Shown here piece by piece: positions 19,337 through 28,262 of a stretch of DNA of 64,000 nucleotides. The stretch is from an uncultured Paracoccaceae bacterium (GTDB taxonomy: Bacteria; Pseudomonadota; Alphaproteobacteria; Rhodobacterales; Rhodobacteraceae). Position numbers and translations under genes: made by a program. The stretch spans positions 62,001 to 126,000 of the forward strand of contig CALKXV010000013.1 of NCBI GenBank assembly GCA_938005545.1, given 5' to 3'. Each line of letters opens with the position of its first letter. The first letter of the stretch is position 1. The notes beneath the pieces are model-generated. The model had not been told where the DNA came from. It saw only the letters and a program-made list of their open reading frames with translations, and searched no databases.

Positions 19337-20664
19337 CGGTCTTCCAGAAATCCAAGTGTGACAAGCGCAAGTGTAATGCTCGGCAGGACTTTGACGAAAG
19401 GTCCAAGCGGGTCTGCCCAGATGTCGGGGGTCATTAATGTGCCTGCGCCCAGGTATCCAAGCGACAGCAACACCATGCCGAGACAGGCCATTCTGGCCCA
19501 TGGCCTGAACAGGATGACTGCGCCCAGAATGATATCTGCAATCCCGCCCCCGACGACGGCTAAGGTCGCCATCCCTTCGCCAATACCCTGGTCGGTTACA
19601 ACGGATTTCGCCGCCGGGATTTGCGCAAGACCGATCAGCCCTGAGGCCAACCAGAACACCGACAAGGTGACGATGGCCAGCGGCAAAGCCATGTAAGCTT
19701 TTGCGAACCAACGATCTTGTAGGATTGCGGGCATGGTATGGAAAATCGCATCCAGATCGCGGCAAGCTTTGCCGCCTGCTTTTGGAAGCGCTTGGGCGTC
19801 GCCACGCACTCCATCGCGCAGAACCTGTATGGCCGTGGAACGAAGCGGTGACCGCCATCCGAAACGCCCTGTCAGGTCAGCCACACGGGTGATCAACCCA
19901 AGGACAAAGTTTGGGATTGGGATTGTGAACCGGGCCTTTGGAACACCCAGCCAATCCCGTGTCTGGCACAGAAGGTTGGGCAGGCAGTGTGCATCGGGAC
20001 CGGTGACGTCTAGTTCGCTACCGCTTGGTATCCGCCCTTCGACGCTGTCCAAAACTGCCTTGGCCAGATCGTCGATCAGAACGCATTGGATCTGAGTGTC
20101 GGGCAAAATGCGCGGCAAAACCCAAGGCAAAGCGGCCCCTGCCCGCAAGAGCGCCGTGCCGCCATAGGCGGTTGGCGCGAGAACCAGTGTCGGCCTTAGA
20201 ATGACGAGTGGAACGTCGGCCTCGCGAAGCGCCGCATCACCCCGTGCTTTGGTGCGAAAGAATGCTGTGGTTGCCTTGACATCAACACCCGCCGCCGAAA
20301 TCTGAACAAATCTGATCGAGGTTCCGGCGAGCGCTTCGGCGATCCGACGTGGCGCGGTTTCGTGGATTGCGGTCAGATGATCGCGCGCGCCATCCTGTAA
20401 GGCACCGGCGGCATTGATAACAACGTCGGCGTTCTTCAGAACTTCGCGCCAACCGTCTGTTGTTTCAGTGCCGATATCAAAGATGCGCCAATCGATGGGC
20501 AAGCCGGAGCGTCGTGCGGATGCTTTTGAGCGACCAACACCCGTTACAGAATGCCCGTTCGCCAACATCGCCCGCGTTATCGCAGCACCAATCAGACCAT
20601 ACGCGCCCAGCACCACCAGACGCAAAGGGACCGGCGATTGACCGGTCCCTGCTTCACTGTCCAT
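19333..20664 (-). CDS. NAD(P)-binding SDR fused to DoxX-like membrane domain
   Basis: The 443-residue protein joins two modules. Residues 1 to about 300 are an extended/atypical SDR with the nucleotide motif LGAYGLIGAAI near residue 19 and NAAGAL around 86. The last ~130 residues hold four hydrophobic segments resembling the DoxX-like family. Such fusions are known in Proteobacteria and place the oxidoreductase at the inner membrane, perhaps near quinones, though the substrate is unknown. It begins 10 bp after the rpsD stop and overlaps the DUF2269 gene, so the three probably form one transcript. Confidence 0.82.
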   Translation of the reverse strand: MDSEAGTGQSPVPLRLVVLGAYGLIGAAITRAMLANGHSVTGVGRSKASARRSGLPIDWRIFDIGTETTDGWREVLKNADVVINAAGALQDGARDHLTAIHETAPRRIAEALAGTSIRFVQISAAGVDVKATTAFFRTKARGDAALREADVPLVILRPTLVLAPTAYGGTALLRAGAALPWVLPRILPDTQIQCVLIDDLAKAVLDSVEGRIPSGSELDVTGPDAHCLPNLLCQTRDWLGVPKARFTIPIPNFVLGLITRVADLTGRFGWRSPLRSTAIQVLRDGVRGDAQALPKAGGKACRDLDAIFHTMPAILQDRWFAKAYMALPLAIVTLSVFWLASGLIGLAQIPAAKSVVTDQGIGEGMATLAVVGGGIADIILGAVILFRPWARMACLGMVLLSLGYLGAGTLMTPDIWADPLGPFVKVLPSITLALVTLGFLEDR

Positions 20665-20673
20665 CGTGATATC

Positions 20674-21294
20674 TTAGTTTTGTGCGTAATATTCGATCAC
20701 GAGGTTCGGTTCCATCAGAACCGGATAAGGCACATCGGAAAGACCGGGGGTCCGTACGAAGGTACAAGTCATTTTGGAATGATCGACTTCCATGTAGTCC
20801 GGCACGTCGCGCTCGGGCAGTTGGGCTGCTTCCAAGACCAAAGCCATCTGCTTGGACTTGTCGCGGACTTCGATCACGTCGCCTTCTTTTACACGGTAAG
20901 ACGGGATGTTGACCTTTTGGCCGTTCACCCGAACATGGCCGTGGTTCACGAATTGACGCGCAGCAAAGACAGTTGGCACGAACTTGGCGCGGTAAACGAT
21001 GGCGTCCAGACGGCGTTCTAGCAGGCCGATCAGGTTTTCGCCGGTGTCACCACGTACACGCTCGGCCTCGGTAAAGATGCGGCGGAACTGTTTTTCCGTC
21101 AGATCGCCATAGTAACCTTTCAGCTTTTGCTTGGCGCGCAGCTGTAGACCAAAGTCCGAGATTTTGCCTTTACGGCGCTGGCCATGCTGACCGGGGCCAT
21201 ATTCGCGGCGATTTACGGGTGATTTCGGGCGACCCCAGATGTTTTCACCCATCCGGCGGTCGATTTTGTACTTGGCAGACGTGCGTTTGGTCAC
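20674..21294 (-). CDS. rpsD: 30S ribosomal protein S4
   Basis: S4 nucleates 16S rRNA folding at the 5' domain. The 206-residue product begins [20 protein letters not shown] and carries the S4 RNA-binding domain ([13 protein letters not shown], then HGHVRVNG). The frame is open further upstream, but the GTG at 21294 with a strong AGAAGGAGAT ribosome-binding site gives the normal length, so GTG is taken as the start. rpsD stands alone here rather than in an S13/S11 operon, as is usual in Rhodobacterales. Confidence 0.97.
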   Translation of the reverse strand: MTKRTSAKYKIDRRMGENIWGRPKSPVNRREYGPGQHGQRRKGKISDFGLQLRAKQKLKGYYGDLTEKQFRRIFTEAERVRGDTGENLIGLLERRLDAIVYRAKFVPTVFAARQFVNHGHVRVNGQKVNIPSYRVKEGDVIEVRDKSKQMALVLEAAQLPERDVPDYMEVDHSKMTCTFVRTPGLSDVPYPVLMEPNLVIEYYAQN

Positions 21295-21420
21295 GGCTGA
21301 TCTCCTTCTAAGTGCCCGTTGGGGCGTGAAGGGCGTTGTCCTCCTCCCCGGATTTGGCCGGGGCGACAGGTTTCCCCTTGCGGGGTCCACCAACACCAAT
21401 GAAGGCGCGGTTATACAGCC
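21295..21420 (-). promoter_or_regulatory. Structured rpsD leader (candidate)
   Basis: The minus-strand leader before the GTG start contains two clear hairpins, CCCCGC-AA-GGGG and a larger GCCCCGGCCAAATCCGGGG. A third possible pairing is close to the ribosome-binding site. S4 represses its own synthesis in several bacteria by binding leader RNA, so these stems could be an autoregulatory site. No known motif is matched with certainty. Confidence 0.35.
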
Positions 21421-21517
21421 CGACAATGCCCTGTCAAGCAGAGGCAAGTGGCTTTCATCCATTTACGAATATGCAATGCGGGGGAGCGTGAGCGCGTCCC
21501 GTTTGGAAACGTCCAGC

Positions 21518-22402
21518 TTAGTCCCACCAAACCCAAAGACGCTCGGCACCCACAAGGCTTTTTCCGTCGGAGCCGATCAGGTCGCCATTGATCTCAATCG
21601 CACCCAAAAGCTCGAACCGGCGCATCACTTCTGCGGCTTCGATCAGCGATGCAATAGGGCGTTCCATCTGAAACCCGACATGATCGGTGGATGCCGTGAT
21701 CAACCGCGCGCCGTTTTCCAGCCACAGCCAACGGCAATGCGCGACAAAGACTGCCTTTGGCGCACAAATGGCATAGGCGCCATGTTGCAACCATGCGGCA
21801 GATTCCCAAGGTTCGGATGTTTTCACCAACCCAGCCGCCATGTCGCCACCACGTCGGGGCGTGACGTAATCGACCGGGTCGGGAAACAGGCCGCCGTCCA
21901 CACCGGCTTTGATCTCGGCAATGACTTCGCGGATTTCTGCTAGCTCGGCTTCGGTGCCTTCGCCAGCGGCTTCCAATTCAGCAAGCTGGCTGCGCAGGTT
22001 CACAACCAACTGGTCTTCCGGTGCTTCTGTTTCGGTGGACTTCGGCGTGCGCACCAACCCTTTGACCATCCGCAACGGCAAGTTAAGTGCCGCACTTGGA
22101 AGTTGAACCATTCGCGTTAGCCAGGCTTGCGCACGATGGGTGGCACCAAGGTCCACGGTGCGGGTTTCCCGCCGCGTTCGACGATTGGCAAACCAACGGT
22201 TCGCATCCAAGGCGCGGGCTTCTGCCAGAATTGTGGCTGGGTTTTCGAAGACGTCAACGTATTCGGCCCATTCGGTCGAGAAAACATCCCTGTCGCCCAG
22301 AAGTATCGGCGACACGCCGTCTTCTGCGTCGATCAATGCCTTCAAAGCTGTCTCGGCCTGATCCGCCGGTACAGTTTCGACCTGAAAAGGAATGTCTAGC
22401 AT
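21518..22402 (-). CDS. Uncharacterised protein, DUF4253-like in size only
   Basis: I do not recognise this 294-residue protein. It has no signal peptide or membrane segment. Residues about 150-195 are Glu/Ala-rich and probably helical or coiled (VVNLRSQLAELEAAGEGTE). The C-terminal part is Trp-rich (WLWLENG, ending RLWVWWD), and the start is MLDIPFQVETVPADQAETAL. Codon use and composition match the core genes around it, so it is probably a real soluble protein restricted to the group. It is upstream of rpsD on the same strand, with 220 bp between. Confidence 0.7.
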   Translation of the reverse strand: MLDIPFQVETVPADQAETALKALIDAEDGVSPILLGDRDVFSTEWAEYVDVFENPATILAEARALDANRWFANRRTRRETRTVDLGATHRAQAWLTRMVQLPSAALNLPLRMVKGLVRTPKSTETEAPEDQLVVNLRSQLAELEAAGEGTEAELAEIREVIAEIKAGVDGGLFPDPVDYVTPRRGGDMAAGLVKTSEPWESAAWLQHGAYAICAPKAVFVAHCRWLWLENGARLITASTDHVGFQMERPIASLIEAAEVMRRFELLGAIEINGDLIGSDGKSLVGAERLWVWWD

Positions 22403-22521
22403 CTTGGCCCCTTAGTTTTTCAAAACAAGGGATTACAACAAATTTAGTCAAAATGAGGGCGTTGGAAATAATACCCGTTCGAAACGGCATATTGTTGCCA
22501 ACCGAGAGTGAAATGTAGATG

Positions 22522-23592
22522 TTAAGCCGCGTCCGGCAAAAGCGCGGCCTCGGCACGGCTGAGCACCCTTCGCGTCATCGGGCCATAGGTTTCGGGGTCG
22601 TAGGCAAGGTCAGGCATAACGTCGAAGAGCCGTTGGCGCTGATCTTGCTCGATTGCGTCCAGACGGGCCGCTGCCGGGTGAAAGCTTTCGGTTTCGACAC
22701 CGTTAGCGACCAAAACATGGTGACTGGCCAGCATCAGGTGGTGATAGGTGACAGATTTCGCGGCCATGTCGCGTGTGACACCGCGCCCGTTTATCAGATC
22801 GCGCGCCGCAACCAGCACTTCGTCTTCGCCCCAAAGTGCACGGGACGCATGACCCTGAATAAGCATGCGGTGGTCGGGCGACACGATCAGATCGCCGTCA
22901 GGTCGCCCTGCACCCAAAGCACTTTCGCGAATGCGCACGGGACGCAGATCGGGCATCGCATAAAGCCGCGCGCCAGACACACATCGGCTGCCCGCCCAAA
23001 GGATGGTCTCAGCGCCGGAATCCTTGGTGATCACCTTGTCGCCAGCAACAAGCTCTTCGACCGGTTTTGGACCGCTTGGCGTTTCCAGACGTGTGCCCGG
23101 TGTGAAACACACCACACCTTCGCTGCCTTCCGTCGCATGCACAAAATGCGCGGATTGGAGTGCGCCTTCTCTCACAAACAAAGGCGTATTGGCGGGTGGC
23201 ATCACGCCTGCAAACATAAGAAGTGGGCGCGCAATTTCGGGCATGTCGATCAATGTCGCCGTCCAGGTGCGATGCCCGTCGGTGACGCTGAACGAGCGAT
23301 CAAATGCGGCGGTGTCTTCGACAAAAGGTGTGCGTGCGCCTTCCTTGACCAAAGCGCGGGCCACGATCCGGCGCGCGCTGGCTGCGGCACGTTTTCGGTA
23401 AAGTTCATGGCCTTGACTGGTGCGCAACTCGGCGCATCCGCTTATAGCCGCATCAATCTGTACAGGGGAGCCGCGCCAAATCCACATCGCACCTTCGTCA
23501 AGCGAGGTCACCGGCGCACCAGCCAACCCCTCAACTTCGGTCTGCGACCAAGAAATGACAAACGTGCCCTTCGAGCCCGCCATCATATTCAT
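22522..23592 (-). CDS. Hint-domain protein
   Basis: The 356-residue protein has an N-terminal region of unknown fold (about 1-160), then a Hint (hedgehog/intein) domain starting VVCFTPGTRLETPSGPKPVE, with LVAGDKVIT, VSPDHRMLI and a later HHVLVANG-type block. Rhodobacterales carry many such Hint proteins, usually secreted or surface-linked. The Cys of CFTPGT is the likely self-processing nucleophile. No classical signal peptide is visible, so export, if any, would need another route. It is monocistronic and borders the mobile region. Confidence 0.8.
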   Translation of the reverse strand: MNMMAGSKGTFVISWSQTEVEGLAGAPVTSLDEGAMWIWRGSPVQIDAAISGCAELRTSQGHELYRKRAAASARRIVARALVKEGARTPFVEDTAAFDRSFSVTDGHRTWTATLIDMPEIARPLLMFAGVMPPANTPLFVREGALQSAHFVHATEGSEGVVCFTPGTRLETPSGPKPVEELVAGDKVITKDSGAETILWAGSRCVSGARLYAMPDLRPVRIRESALGAGRPDGDLIVSPDHRMLIQGHASRALWGEDEVLVAARDLINGRGVTRDMAAKSVTYHHLMLASHHVLVANGVETESFHPAAARLDAIEQDQRQRLFDVMPDLAYDPETYGPMTRRVLSRAEAALLPDAA

Positions 23593-23806
23593 CTACCTGC
23601 CTCGGTATTTTATTTTTGTTTCTTTTGTAAGACTGTAGCGCCTGCACGACTATTGGGAAACCAAAAGGTTAACGTATCAATCTGGCTTATCGAAGTGAGT
23701 CCTCACGGCCACAGATGGAACAACCCTTGGGCGAGTTTACTTTAGGTCTTGCAGTGTCAAAAGTTCCAGACGGCGAGCTAACAACTCATCACCCTATTCA
23801 TGTGGA

Positions 23807-23914
23807 TTGCCCCATAGTATTGCCATTTCACATTTATAAACCTTTGAATTCGTTGACCCCATAATTTCAAATTGTGGCTCAAGTTGCCATTCGTGACCCC
23901 ATAAAACTGCCATT
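23807..23914. repeat. Three direct ~22-bp repeats (TGACCCCATA boxes)
   Basis: Three copies of a box resembling TGACCCCATAA followed by a TGCCATT-like half lie at about 23807, 23853 and 23893, spaced 46 and 40 bp. Copies 1 and 3 keep the TGCCATT half; copy 2 is diverged there. A TGT sits at 23801 just outside copy 1. Such an array could be iterons, ParB/recombinase binding sites, or the TnsB/TniA-type sites at one end of a transposon. No inverted partner was found. The 362-bp gap around it (23593-23954) holds no gene. Confidence 0.6.
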
Positions 23915-23954
23915 CGAGCGCAATCCTCGAAATACAGGCCAATCGCTATTCGTT

Positions 23955-24323
23955 CTAGGACGTTCCCTGCCCTTCAATCATGTCAATCGCCCTCAGCATG
24001 ACCTGAAGCTCCGTTCGCACCAAATCGAGGCGTGCAAAGGCATGCGCCTCCCTCCGTCCCGCAAGAGCGAGCACCGCTGAAAGTACAGCATCAGAGTTCC
24101 TCATCAGCTCGATAAGATGTTCTCCTGCTGGTGCATGAGAACCTGACATCCAGTTTCTCGCAGTCCGTTCACTTACCCCAGTCCACCGCATCGTTGTCTT
24201 TGCCGCCTGATGTGTACCGCCCAGCTCGTCTGTCAGTGCACTCCAAATCGCGTCACGGTATTCTATCTGCGAATTCAACTTACTGCCGTTGTTTTGAAAA
24301 GTGTTGCCTGTCTTAGGAAACAT
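23955..24323 (-). CDS. Small putative DNA-binding protein of the recombinase/ParB module
   Basis: The 122-residue protein has a central segment (about 45-75) that reads like a helix-turn-helix: AKTTMRWTGVSERTARNWMSG. The last 40 residues are helical. It is divergent from the recombinase gene with a 90-bp shared promoter region, a good position for a repressor of the recombinase operon. The repeat boxes lie just past its stop codon. The family is not one I can name, so regulator is an inference. Confidence 0.6.
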   Translation of the reverse strand: MFPKTGNTFQNNGSKLNSQIEYRDAIWSALTDELGGTHQAAKTTMRWTGVSERTARNWMSGSHAPAGEHLIELMRNSDAVLSAVLALAGRREAHAFARLDLVRTELQVMLRAIDMIEGQGTS

Positions 24324-24412
24324 GTTGCCGCCCTTCCTCTGTTAGAAATGAAACAAGGAATCGCAGACGATCTGTTCGGATCTTGGAAATTGAATAAAGG
24401 AGAGCCGAAGCA

Positions 24413-25978
24413 TTGGGTTCGTCAAATAGTGATCAGAGCGAGAGAAGTAGCCGAAAGATGCGCAAAGCGGCGCAGTATGTCCGCATGTCAACAGATCACC
24501 AGCGCTACTCGACCGAAAATCAGTCGGACGCCATTGCGCGTTATGCCGAAGAACGCGGTTATCATGTCACTGAGACTTATACCGATGCGGGCAAAAGCGG
24601 ATTGCGGATGGAAGGGCGTGATGGCCTGACGCAATTGTTGAGCGACATCCAAGCCGGACAGACAGATTTCAAAACCGTTCTTGTCTACGACATCAGCCGC
24701 TGGGGTCGGTTTCAGGATGCCGATGAGAGCGCGTATTATGAATACATTTGCAAACGTGCAGGCATAGCGGTCGTGTATTGTGCGGAGCAATTTGAGAATG
24801 ACGGCAGCCCTGTTTCCACCATCGTTAAAGGCGTCAAACGCGCGATGGCAGGTGAATACAGTCGTGAGTTGTCGCAAAAGGTTTTTGCGGGCCAGTCTCG
24901 GTTGATTGAGATGGGATATCGTCAAGGCGGCCCACCGGGGTTTGGTTTGCGGCGGATGTTGATTGACGAAGCCGGCAATCAAAAAGGCGTTCTTACTCGA
25001 GGCGAGCACAAGAGCATTCAAACGGACCGGGTGACACTTGTACCGGGGTCCGACGATGAAATCGCGGTTGTGAACCAGATCTTCCATAGCTTTGTAGATG
25101 ACAATCAATCAGAAGCCATGATCGCGGCCGATTTAAACACGAAGGGCATCAAAACTGATCTGGACAGGGATTGGACACCCTCGGTGGTGCGCCAGCTTCT
25201 CTCAAACGAAAAGTACATCGGTAACAATATCTGGAATCGCAACTCTTTCAAATTGAAGAAGCGACACGTGCGCAATAGTCCTGAAAATTGGGTACGATCA
25301 GTTGGCGCGTTTAAGGCGATCGTAGACACTGGATTGTTTGCAGCGGCTCAGGTTATTTTCAGCGCAAGGGCGCAGCGCTATTCTGATGAAGAAATGCTGG
25401 ATGGACTGCGAGACGCACTCGAAACACATGGTTTTCTATCTGGATTTGTCATCAACGAAGCCAGCACCTTGCCGTCCAGCGGCGCGTATCAAAGCAGGTT
25501 TGGTAGCTTACTAAGGGCTTACAAATTGGTCGGTTTCACACCCGACAGAGATTATCGATACATCGAGATCAACAAACGTCTGCGGAAGCTTCATTCCGGG
25601 ATTATTCGTGAGACGGTGGATGGAGTCGAACAAATTGGCGGGCACATCCAACAAGACGCCAATTCCGGCCTACTGACCATCAATCATGAATTTTCTGCAT
25701 CTGTCGTTATTGCCAGATGTACGCAAACCGGTGCCGGTGCGTATCGATGGAACATACGGTTGGATACCGGTCACTTGCCGGACATCACTGTGGTTGTGCG
25801 TATGGATCAGGCCAACGAAACGCCGCTCGACTACTACCTTTTACCAACAGCTGATATGACACTTCCGAAATTGCGCCTTTCGGAAAGTAACGGCTTGTCG
25901 CTCGACGCATACCGCTTTGATGACTTCATCCTTTTTTTCAACTTGACCGAACGCACTTCAATTTTGGAGGTCGCATGA
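24413..25978 (+). CDS. Large serine recombinase
   Basis: A 521-residue resolvase/invertase-type recombinase. The catalytic Ser is in YVRMSTDHQ, followed by the QSDAIARYAEERGY, VYDISRWGR and GEYSRELSQKV segments of the resolvase core. The recombinase domain follows (GFGLRRML, then LNTKGIKT and SNEKYIGNNIWN). The usual C-terminal zinc ribbon is not obvious: only one Cys remains after residue 300. A TTG at 24413 has a well-placed AGGAG, while the ATG at 24458 has none, so TTG is preferred. The stop overlaps the next gene (ATGA), coupling it to the ParB-like pair. Confidence 0.88.
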   Translation: MGSSNSDQSERSSRKMRKAAQYVRMSTDHQRYSTENQSDAIARYAEERGYHVTETYTDAGKSGLRMEGRDGLTQLLSDIQAGQTDFKTVLVYDISRWGRFQDADESAYYEYICKRAGIAVVYCAEQFENDGSPVSTIVKGVKRAMAGEYSRELSQKVFAGQSRLIEMGYRQGGPPGFGLRRMLIDEAGNQKGVLTRGEHKSIQTDRVTLVPGSDDEIAVVNQIFHSFVDDNQSEAMIAADLNTKGIKTDLDRDWTPSVVRQLLSNEKYIGNNIWNRNSFKLKKRHVRNSPENWVRSVGAFKAIVDTGLFAAAQVIFSARAQRYSDEEMLDGLRDALETHGFLSGFVINEASTLPSSGAYQSRFGSLLRAYKLVGFTPDRDYRYIEINKRLRKLHSGIIRETVDGVEQIGGHIQQDANSGLLTINHEFSASVVIARCTQTGAGAYRWNIRLDTGHLPDITVVVRMDQANETPLDYYLLPTADMTLPKLRLSESNGLSLDAYRFDDFILFFNLTERTSILEVA

Positions 25979-26877
25979 TGCCAGACGTACCGCAGGAACA
26001 CACCGTGCTCATTGCGGTCAACGTAATCACAGTGGTTAACCCTCGTATTCGCAATCAAAAAGTCTTTGACGAAATCGTCGAAAATATCGCTGAGCTTGGC
26101 CTGAAACGCCCAATCACGGTTGCAGCCCGCAAAGATGAAGCAAGCGGTGATTTGACATACGAGTTGGTTTGCGGCCAAGGCCGGTTAGAAGCCTTTAAGG
26201 TTCTAAAGCAAGAAAAAATCCCAGCTGTCGTCATCACCGCGAGCTCTGAGGATTGTCTTGTGATGAGCTTGGTAGAGAATTTGGCGCGCAGGCAGCATCA
26301 CTCGCTTGATTTACTGAGAGACATCAAACGCCTCAAAGAAAGTGGATATGCCGAGCGCGAGATCGCTGCGAAAACTCAGCTTTCGTCCAAATATGTGCAC
26401 GGCGTCATTCGACTGTTGGAAAGCCATGAACTCAGGTTGTTGCGCGCCGTCGAAAGTGGAAAGATTCCTGTCAGTGTCGCCGTTGATATCGCCGAAGCCG
26501 ATGATGTTGGTGTGCAGGCAGTCTTGCGCCAAGCCTATGAGAGCAAAATACTGCGAGGCGGTCGCCTGATGGCCGCAAAACGATTGGTGGAAGCACGTAG
26601 AAATTTTGGCAAAGGGCGTGGCACATCAGACAAGCGTAACCGAAAAAATCTCTCCGTCGAAACCTTGCTCAGAACGTATCAAAACGATGTGGAAAAGAAG
26701 AAAATCCTACTTCGCAAAGCTGGAGCAACACGCAGCGAGATGCTGTTCTTGACCCATTCCTTGAAAACGCTGCTTTCAGACGAGAACTTTGTCACCCTGT
26801 TACGCGCCGAAGGCCTATCCAACATTCCCAAAACCATCGCAGATCGACTGACCCGCATTGATGGAGCCATGACATGA
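25975..26877 (+). CDS. ParB/RepB-like protein, first copy
   Basis: The 300-residue protein has a ParB N-terminal nuclease/CTPase-like domain: NPRIRNQKVFDEIVENI, a GQGRLEAFK box near 68-76 and SLVENLARRQHH near 97-108. A helix-turn-helix follows (EREIAAKTQLSSKYVHGVI), and the C-terminal region resembles the RepB plasmid-partition family. No ParA/RepA or RepC replicase is nearby, so a partition role is unlikely. The start is coupled to the recombinase stop with a GGAGG site, suggesting it aids or controls recombination. Confidence 0.78.
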   Translation: MMPDVPQEHTVLIAVNVITVVNPRIRNQKVFDEIVENIAELGLKRPITVAARKDEASGDLTYELVCGQGRLEAFKVLKQEKIPAVVITASSEDCLVMSLVENLARRQHHSLDLLRDIKRLKESGYAEREIAAKTQLSSKYVHGVIRLLESHELRLLRAVESGKIPVSVAVDIAEADDVGVQAVLRQAYESKILRGGRLMAAKRLVEARRNFGKGRGTSDKRNRKNLSVETLLRTYQNDVEKKKILLRKAGATRSEMLFLTHSLKTLLSDENFVTLLRAEGLSNIPKTIADRLTRIDGAMT

Positions 26878-27773
26878 CATCGGATCGCTACGACCAGGTA
26901 GTTGCAGCTGCATTCGAACGCGATCTGTTACCTATCGCGTTCGATCAAATCGCTCCTTTGTATTTGGTTAGCCCCCAAACAAAGGAGACAGTTAAATTCA
27001 AACGCATTGTCGCGTCTATTCAAGAGATTGGGCTTGTTGAACCAATTGTGGTTTCCCGCGACGCGAAGGATCCCAAGCAATTTACGCTTCTTGATGGGCA
27101 TCTTCGCCTTGAAATATTGAAAGGCCAAGGAGCGACGGACACGCACTGCATCATTTCGACTGACGATGAGGCCTTCACTTACAACAAGAGGATCAGCAGG
27201 CTTGCGACCATCCAAGAACACAAGATGATTTTGCGCGCCTTGACCCTTGGTGCGTCCGAAGAGCGTTTAGCCAAGGCATTGAATGTGAACATCAGAACAC
27301 TTCAGGAAAAGAGACGCCTGCTCGACGGTATTTGCCTCGAGGCTGCAGAGATGTTGAAGGACAAGCAGGTTGCTTTGACCGGGTTTCAAATCCTCAAGAA
27401 GATGAAACCCATGCGCCAGATAGAAGCCGCACAGTTGATGGTAACGATGAACAAATACACCATCAACTACGCCCGGTCCTTGTTGGCTGCGACGCCAGAT
27501 AACCAACTAATTGCTGGCGCAAGACCCAAGAAGTTCACTGGAATATCTCGCGAACAGTTAGACCTGATGGAAAAGGAATCTGCCAACCTCGAGCGAGAAG
27601 TCCGTTTGGTTGAAGACAGCTATGGCACTGATCATCTCGATCTCATTTTGGCGCGCGGCTACGTCAGTAGATTAGTGAGCAATGAACGGGTCACCAGATA
27701 TCTTGCGTTGCATCATGAAGAATTTCTGCCTGAATTTGAGAAGATCACGGAACGAGAAGCATTCGCGTCCTAA
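26874..27773 (+). CDS. ParB/RepB-like protein, second copy
   Basis: A 299-residue relative of the preceding gene with the same layout. The ParB-like box is LLDGHLRLEILK near 71-82 in place of GERR-type sequence, and the helix-turn-helix-like segment is SEERLAKALNVNIRTLQEKR. A long helical C-terminus follows. The canonical Arg-rich ParB motif is degenerate (HLRLEI), so CTP handling may be lost. Start and upstream stop overlap (ATGACATGA). Together with the recombinase it forms a three-gene unit. Two coupled but diverged ParB relatives hint at a heterodimer. Confidence 0.75.
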   Translation: MTSDRYDQVVAAAFERDLLPIAFDQIAPLYLVSPQTKETVKFKRIVASIQEIGLVEPIVVSRDAKDPKQFTLLDGHLRLEILKGQGATDTHCIISTDDEAFTYNKRISRLATIQEHKMILRALTLGASEERLAKALNVNIRTLQEKRRLLDGICLEAAEMLKDKQVALTGFQILKKMKPMRQIEAAQLMVTMNKYTINYARSLLAATPDNQLIAGARPKKFTGISREQLDLMEKESANLEREVRLVEDSYGTDHLDLILARGYVSRLVSNERVTRYLALHHEEFLPEFEKITEREAFAS

Positions 27774-28262
27774 GCTGCCCGATGGATGAGATTAAATTGG
27801 AGAACCCGGACCCATGAAGCGCGGGGACCACAGGAGACGCCGCACTGTGGGGCGGATCAAGAGTGGTGATGGGGATGGCGGCGATCCCGTTTGGACCCAT
27901 CGAGCCGGGCCATATGTCCGGTGATAGTGTTCCGTCCGGTCTGCGCGTGCTCACTCCTTTTTGGGAGCACGTGCAGACAACCTCTAGCGGAAAAGATCCG
28001 AGGTACGGAACCATGAACATCTGCTAACGGGTGTTATGTCAATTGATGAGCAATGTCGGCTTGTCTGCCGGTTTCAACGGATCGACGCAACACTTTAGTC
28101 TTTGAGCAAAGATGGAGTGTACATAATAACGTACTGGAATCGGATATTTGTCACGGATAAGCAGAAGTCAGAGATTTGGGATCCCTCTCAGCGATGCAAG
28201 CACCACCTGCCAGCTGACAGGAAGGCCATTCAGCCACTGGCGAGCATACCCGTGTCCGCAAG
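27774..28262. other. Gene-poor stretch at the right side of the recombinase module
   Basis: This 489-bp stretch has no convincing gene in any frame; the open frames lack ribosome-binding sites and known motifs. A short inverted repeat (GTGCTC-ACTCCTTTTTG-GGAGCAC) near 27947-27971 could be a terminator for the recombinase operon. The repeat boxes of 23.8 kb are not found here in either orientation. Confidence 0.4.

Noticed and set aside
24488-25108. 206-codon minus-strand frame
   Set aside because: It lies wholly antisense to the recombinase core and has no motif.
27745-28020. Minus-strand 91-codon frame after the ParB-like genes
   Set aside because: Overlaps the ParB-like 3' end, no ribosome-binding site or motif.
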